From: UBA1425 sp045537495
GTDB lineage: Bacteria > Bacillota > Clostridia > Oscillospirales > Acutalibacteraceae
Reading direction: 5' to 3'
NCBI GenBank assembly: GCA_045537495.1
Contig: JAZSPN010000021.1
Location: forward strand, 1-64,000
Length of the DNA stretch: 64,000 nt
Made by a program: the position numbers and the translations under genes
Shown: one piece after another, positions 61,371 to 64,000 of the stretch
How the letters are laid out: every line of letters starts with the position of its first letter
Numbering within the stretch: the first letter of the stretch is position 1
The notes under the pieces: generated by a model
Told to the model about the DNA's origin: nothing
What the model saw: only the letters and a program-made list of their open reading frames with translations
Database searches by the model: none

Positions 61371-61547
61371 ATGAGTCAGGTAAAAGTTAAGGAAAACGAA
61401 TCTCTCGACAGCGCACTCAGACGTTTTAAGCGTCAGACTTCTCGTGACGGTATCATCCAGGAAGTCCGTAAAAGAGAGCACTACGAGAAGCCTTCCGTAA
61501 AGCGTAAGAAGAAGTCCGAGGCTGCACGTAAGCACAAGTATAAATAA
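61371..61547 (+). CDS. rpsU: Ribosomal protein S21
   Basis: A 58-residue basic protein of the small ribosomal subunit, needed for natural mRNA initiation. The sequence ESLDSALRRFKRQTSRDGII and the arginine/lysine tail are typical of S21. ATG at 61371 follows GGGGAGGG. It is monocistronic between its promoter and terminator. Confidence 0.97.
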   Translation: MSQVKVKENESLDSALRRFKRQTSRDGIIQEVRKREHYEKPSVKRKKKSEAARKHKYK

Positions 61548-61600
61548 TCTCAACGGACCGTCTTACAGTACGAAGACTAAAGAAATTGAACAAAAAGAGT

Positions 61601-61635
61601 GGCTTGCGGAGAGTTTTCTTTGCAAGCCCTTTTTG
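61601..61635 (+). terminator. Terminator of rpsU
   Basis: Stem GGCTTGC (61601-61607) with GCAAGCC (61622-61628), followed by CTTTTTG. The inner AGA/TCT pairing extends it. Confidence 0.75.
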
Positions 61636-61682
61636 TTTTGAGTATTACCGGATGCAACTTTATTTGAAACGGTGGTGTCATT

Positions 61683-62747
61683 TTGAATATCCGAAAGCTT
61701 ATCGATTCACTTCCCGCATATGCGGATGCTTTTCTGATAACCGCGGAATGTAATATTTTTTATTTTACGGGATTTTCCTGTGATGCGGCGACGCTTCTTG
61801 TCACGAGGAACGGTTCATACTTTTTTACCGACAGCAGATATACCGAGGCAGCGGAAAATGCCGTGACTTGTGCAACGGTACTCGATAACTCTGATTTTCA
61901 GACGGTTTTTCCCGATATATGCAAAAAATCAGGTGTCAGAAGAATTCTTTGTGAAACGTCACGCATGACGGTGAGGACAGCGGGAAAATACAGAGAGCTT
62001 CTTGAAGGCACGGCGGAGCTTTTGTTTGAAGATGATGTATCTTTTATCGGACAGATACGAAGGGAGAAAAGTACCGAGGAAGAAGGGCTTATCAAAAAGG
62101 CTCAGATGATTTCCGAGTCGGCTTTTTCAGAGATACTCAAAGAAGTGAAGGAGGGAATGACGGAGCGTGAAATTGCTCTGAAACTTGATTTCGCCATGCT
62201 GAGTCAAGGCGCCGAGGCACTGTCTTTTCAGACGATCGTCGTGTCAGGAGAAAACTCTTCAAAACCTCACGGAGTGCCGTCGGACAGAAAGCTGACTTGC
62301 GGTGATATGATAACCTTTGATTTCGGATCGGTAGTCGGGGGATATCACAGTGACATGACCAGAACGGTTGCACTGGGTTTCTGCAGTGATGAGCAAAAGA
62401 ATGTCTACGAAATTGTTCTGAAAGCGCAAAAGAACGCACTCGAAACGATAAAACCCGATACAGCCTGTGCCGAAGTCGATGCTGCCGCAAGAGAATATAT
62501 AAAATCTTGCGGATACGGCGACTGTTTCGGTCACGGCACGGGACACGGTGTCGGAGCAGAGATACACGAATTTCCGAATCTCAGCCCGAGAAGCAAAGAA
62601 ATTTTGCGTGTCGGTGATGTGGTTACCGTTGAGCCGGGCATTTATCTGAAAGGCCGTTTCGGTGTCAGAACAGAAGACATGGTTATAGTCAAAGACGGCG
62701 GATACAGGAACTTTACCGAATTCGACAAAAAGCTGATAATTCTGTAA
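61683..62747 (+). CDS. M24B aminopeptidase P-family protein (Xaa-Pro peptidase)
   Basis: A 354-residue cytoplasmic metallopeptidase. The N-terminal creatinase-like domain (1-125) has CNIFYFTGFSCDAATLLVT near 24. The catalytic pita-bread fold shows TFDFGSVVGGYHSDMTRT near 211 with two Asp ligands, GHGTGHGVGAEIHE near 282 with the His, and TVEPGIYLKG near 316 and VRTEDMV with the two Glu. It removes N-terminal residues before proline or acts on Xaa-Pro dipeptides. TTG at 61683 is used after GGTGGTG. Confidence 0.93.
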   Translation: MNIRKLIDSLPAYADAFLITAECNIFYFTGFSCDAATLLVTRNGSYFFTDSRYTEAAENAVTCATVLDNSDFQTVFPDICKKSGVRRILCETSRMTVRTAGKYRELLEGTAELLFEDDVSFIGQIRREKSTEEEGLIKKAQMISESAFSEILKEVKEGMTEREIALKLDFAMLSQGAEALSFQTIVVSGENSSKPHGVPSDRKLTCGDMITFDFGSVVGGYHSDMTRTVALGFCSDEQKNVYEIVLKAQKNALETIKPDTACAEVDAAAREYIKSCGYGDCFGHGTGHGVGAEIHEFPNLSPRSKEILRVGDVVTVEPGIYLKGRFGVRTEDMVIVKDGGYRNFTEFDKKLIIL

Positions 62748-62823
62748 CGGAAGATAAAAATTAAGATTTTTTTAAAATTTACAGAAAAGTTACAAATGAT
62801 TACAAAAAGTGTGCGTTTATCGG

Positions 62824-62852
62824 TTGACTTTTTGAATCTTTGGTATTATAAT
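62824..62852 (+). promoter_or_regulatory. Promoter of the small exported-protein cluster
   Basis: TTGACT (62824-62829), 17-base spacer, TATAAT (62847-62852), followed by CCGGAGG before the first small gene. Confidence 0.7.
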
Positions 62853-62896
62853 TGCAATGTAAATACGCAGTTGCAGGGGTTTCCGGAGGTAAACGA

Positions 62897-63088
62897 ATGA
62901 AAAGTTCAGCTTTTTACGGAAAGTGTTTGCAGTTGGCGTATATTTCGGTTGCAGTGACTGTTATAGGCACGGGAATATATACTGTTTTGTCCGACAACGG
63001 ATTTATTCCGCAACCTAAAAAAACAGCGTCGGATTCAAAAATCGGAAAAGCCGTTTTGTTTGTAAAAGAGCTTTTGCCGAAATCTTAA
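62897..63088 (+). CDS. Small membrane protein, 63 residues
   Basis: Not recognised. A 63-residue protein with one membrane segment (about 12-32) and a basic tail with FIPQPKKTASDSKIGKAVLFVKELLPKS. ATG at 62897 lies eight bases after GGAGG. It is the first of three tiny genes with strong ribosome sites behind one promoter. The membrane topology and function are open. Confidence 0.65.
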   Translation: MKSSAFYGKCLQLAYISVAVTVIGTGIYTVLSDNGFIPQPKKTASDSKIGKAVLFVKELLPKS

Positions 63089-63102
63089 TGGAGGTATTTT
63101 TC

Positions 63103-63333
63103 ATGAAAACCGTAAAAAGACTTGTTTCAGTTCTTCTTTGTGTTGTGACGATGTTTACACTTCTCACCGTTGTATCCTTTGCAGGTGAAACTACAATCGA
63201 GCAGGCTATTTCTGACGGAAAGCTTCTTGAGTTCATCGGCATGCTTTTCAGCAACGTTGACTGGTCATCTATTCTCACAATTCTTGTTCAGACTGTCAAG
63301 ACAGTTCTCAACATGATCGGCATTTCCCTTTAA
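63103..63333 (+). CDS. Small exported protein, 76 residues
   Basis: Not recognised. A 76-residue protein with a signal peptide (cut near SFA-G, residue 27), leaving about 50 residues: acidic ETTIEQAISDGK, then a hydrophobic amphipathic helix SSILTILVQTVKTVLNMIG. ATG at 63103 is preceded by TGGAGG. It lies 14 bases after the preceding small gene, and its codons resemble those of highly expressed genes in this window. Confidence 0.7.
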   Translation: MKTVKRLVSVLLCVVTMFTLLTVVSFAGETTIEQAISDGKLLEFIGMLFSNVDWSSILTILVQTVKTVLNMIGISL

Positions 63334-63367
63334 TTTTTAATAATTGTCTGAAAGGAAGTATTCACAA

Positions 63368-63682
63368 ATGAAAAAGTTAATTTCTGCTTTACTTTGCCTT
63401 GTGATGATGTTTACATTTGTTCCCACGGCATTTGCGGCGGCAGGTCCCGTTGATGTACCCGCTGTTGAAGCACAGGAGGCTGCAGGCGATTCCGCAGGCT
63501 CTACAAGCATGGATTTCGGTTGGTTAAAGGATTTCATCGAGCTTTTCACAGGTCTTTGGGACAAGATCGGCGGAGAAACAATCCTTCTCACAATCAAAAC
63601 AATTTTTACAAACTTCCTTGAAATCGTTTCTCTCGGCGAGTTTTTTGATAATATCAAGGCGATCTGGAACGACGTAAAATAA
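63368..63682 (+). CDS. Small exported protein, 104 residues
   Basis: Not recognised. A signal peptide covers residues 1-24 (cut near AFA-A). The mature 80 residues open with an Ala/Glu/Ser linker and end in amphipathic helices (WLKDFIELFTGLWDKIGG, TILLTIKTIFTNFLEIV and FFDNIKAIWNDVK). It resembles the preceding small gene in layout: signal, acidic linker, hydrophobic helix. AAAGGAAG precedes ATG 63368. A membrane-active or surface-associated role is inference. Confidence 0.7.
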   Translation: MKKLISALLCLVMMFTFVPTAFAAAGPVDVPAVEAQEAAGDSAGSTSMDFGWLKDFIELFTGLWDKIGGETILLTIKTIFTNFLEIVSLGEFFDNIKAIWNDVK

Positions 63683-63698
63683 CAGCGTTTTTAGAAGC

Positions 63699-63731
63699 GG
63701 GGCAAGATTTTTCTTGCCCTGTGTTTTTTTG
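63699..63731 (+). terminator. Terminator after the small exported-protein cluster
   Basis: Stem GGGCAAG (63700-63706) with CTTGCCC (63713-63719), a 6-base loop and a TGTGTTTTTTT tract. Confidence 0.85.
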
Positions 63732-63769
63732 ACTTTTGCGGTTATAATAACGGAAAAGGAGTGATACAG

Positions 63770-64000
63770 TTGAACAGGCTTATAAAATTTTTAGGTATAA
63801 CGGCAATTGCGGTTGTGGCAGTTGTCGCCGTAAGCGGTCTGTTGAAAAATGATGACGGCTTTATCGATGAAATCTCCGAAACGGAAAAGACAGTTTCCTA
63901 TTCGGAGAATGTTGCGGCGGAAGCTACGACCATGCAGACGGAAGAAACCGAAAAGGAAACTACGGAGAAGCCGAAGGAAACGACGGTTTCTCACCGAGGG
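63770..64000 (+). CDS. Membrane-anchored protein, 3' end outside the window
   Basis: The first 77 codons of a gene cut by the window edge. TTG at 63770 follows AAAAGGAGTG. A membrane anchor (about 4-24, FLGITAIAVVAVVAVSGLL) is followed by a Thr/Glu/Lys-rich linker (TEKTVSYSENVAAEATTMQTE-like), as seen before extracellular domains such as CapA in this window. The TATAAT at 63743-63748 may be its -10 box, without a good -35. The domain behind the linker is unknown. Confidence 0.7.
   Translation, partial: MNRLIKFLGITAIAVVAVVAVSGLLKNDDGFIDEISETEKTVSYSENVAAEATTMQTEETEKETTEKPKETTVSHRG

Noticed and set aside
63729..63748. TTGACT and TATAAT before the last gene as a full promoter
   Set aside because: The two boxes are only 8 bases apart, too close for sigma-A; the TTGACT overlaps the terminator T tract.

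Overview
The window reads as chromosome of an anaerobic, low-to-mid GC member of Bacillota, class Clostridia, most likely a gut-type Oscillospirales/Ruminococcaceae-like lineage. The signs are strong AGGAGG ribosome sites, many sigma-A promoters with 17-bp spacers, a T-box in front of thrS, an infC-rpmI-rplT operon with a leader attenuator, dprA-topA-trmFO and rnc-smc neighbourhoods, a CD1247-like zinc-ribbon protein, sortase-type surface sorting, and a two-gene SufC-SufB system. No phage, insertion sequence, CRISPR array, 16S/23S rRNA or tRNA gene was recognised. The genus is inference.

Layout. 1-3 kb: minus-strand genes for a GT8 glycosyltransferase with a TVP38-type membrane protein, cytidine deaminase and a small phosphoesterase. 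3-7.3 kb: a plus-strand operon of DacF-type carboxypeptidase, GPH/MFS transporter and calcineurin-like phosphoesterase. 7.3-10.7 kb: a minus-strand TetR - FGGY sugar kinase - CapA operon. 10.8-11.04 kb: a stand-alone 5S rRNA gene with its own consensus promoter and terminator. 11.05-20.06 kb: one tightly packed run holding a SpoIID-like exported protein, an alpha/beta hydrolase, TrkH/TrkA potassium uptake, an unknown protein, a beta-propeller/toroid protein, an FAD oxidoreductase and a MurD-like ligase. 20.1-21.2 kb: a Fic AMP-transferase gene behind four 12-bp tandem repeats. 21.3-24.1 kb: a minus-strand operon of a class III PLP enzyme and a two-domain class II aldolase, with a palindromic operator just downstream of its -10 box. 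24.2-30.8 kb: a candidate structured RNA, a sortase-anchored surface protein, T-box-thrS, a secreted PHP phosphoesterase and a peptidase E. 30.9-44.3 kb: information-processing core (infC-rpmI-rplT, rRNA/tRNA methyltransferase, dprA, topA, trmFO, rnc, smc, dut, lipoprotein, efp, CD1247-like). 44.3-50.5 kb: GH36 glycosidase, TtcA-like enzyme, phosphoglycerate mutase, sugar dehydrogenase, lipoate ligase. 50.5-61.6 kb: a zinc-ribbon/repeat membrane protein, minimal SufCB, MFS transporter, ABC exporter, NadD-YqeK fusion, rsfS, leuS, rpsU. 61.7-64 kb: an M24 peptidase, then three very small membrane or exported proteins and a gene cut by the window edge.

Most of this is housekeeping. The least ordinary items are: the SpoIID-like protein whose conserved blocks appear in circularly permuted order and whose catalytic Glu position looks replaced by Gly; the predicted three-way-junction RNA at about 24.27-24.40 kb; the repeat-led Fic gene; the cytoplasmic propeller/toroid protein; the minimal SufCB pair; and the cluster of tiny exported proteins at 62.9-63.7 kb. 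Starts were set by Shine-Dalgarno spacing, so several differ from the longest open frame; infC is best read with an AUC start codon.
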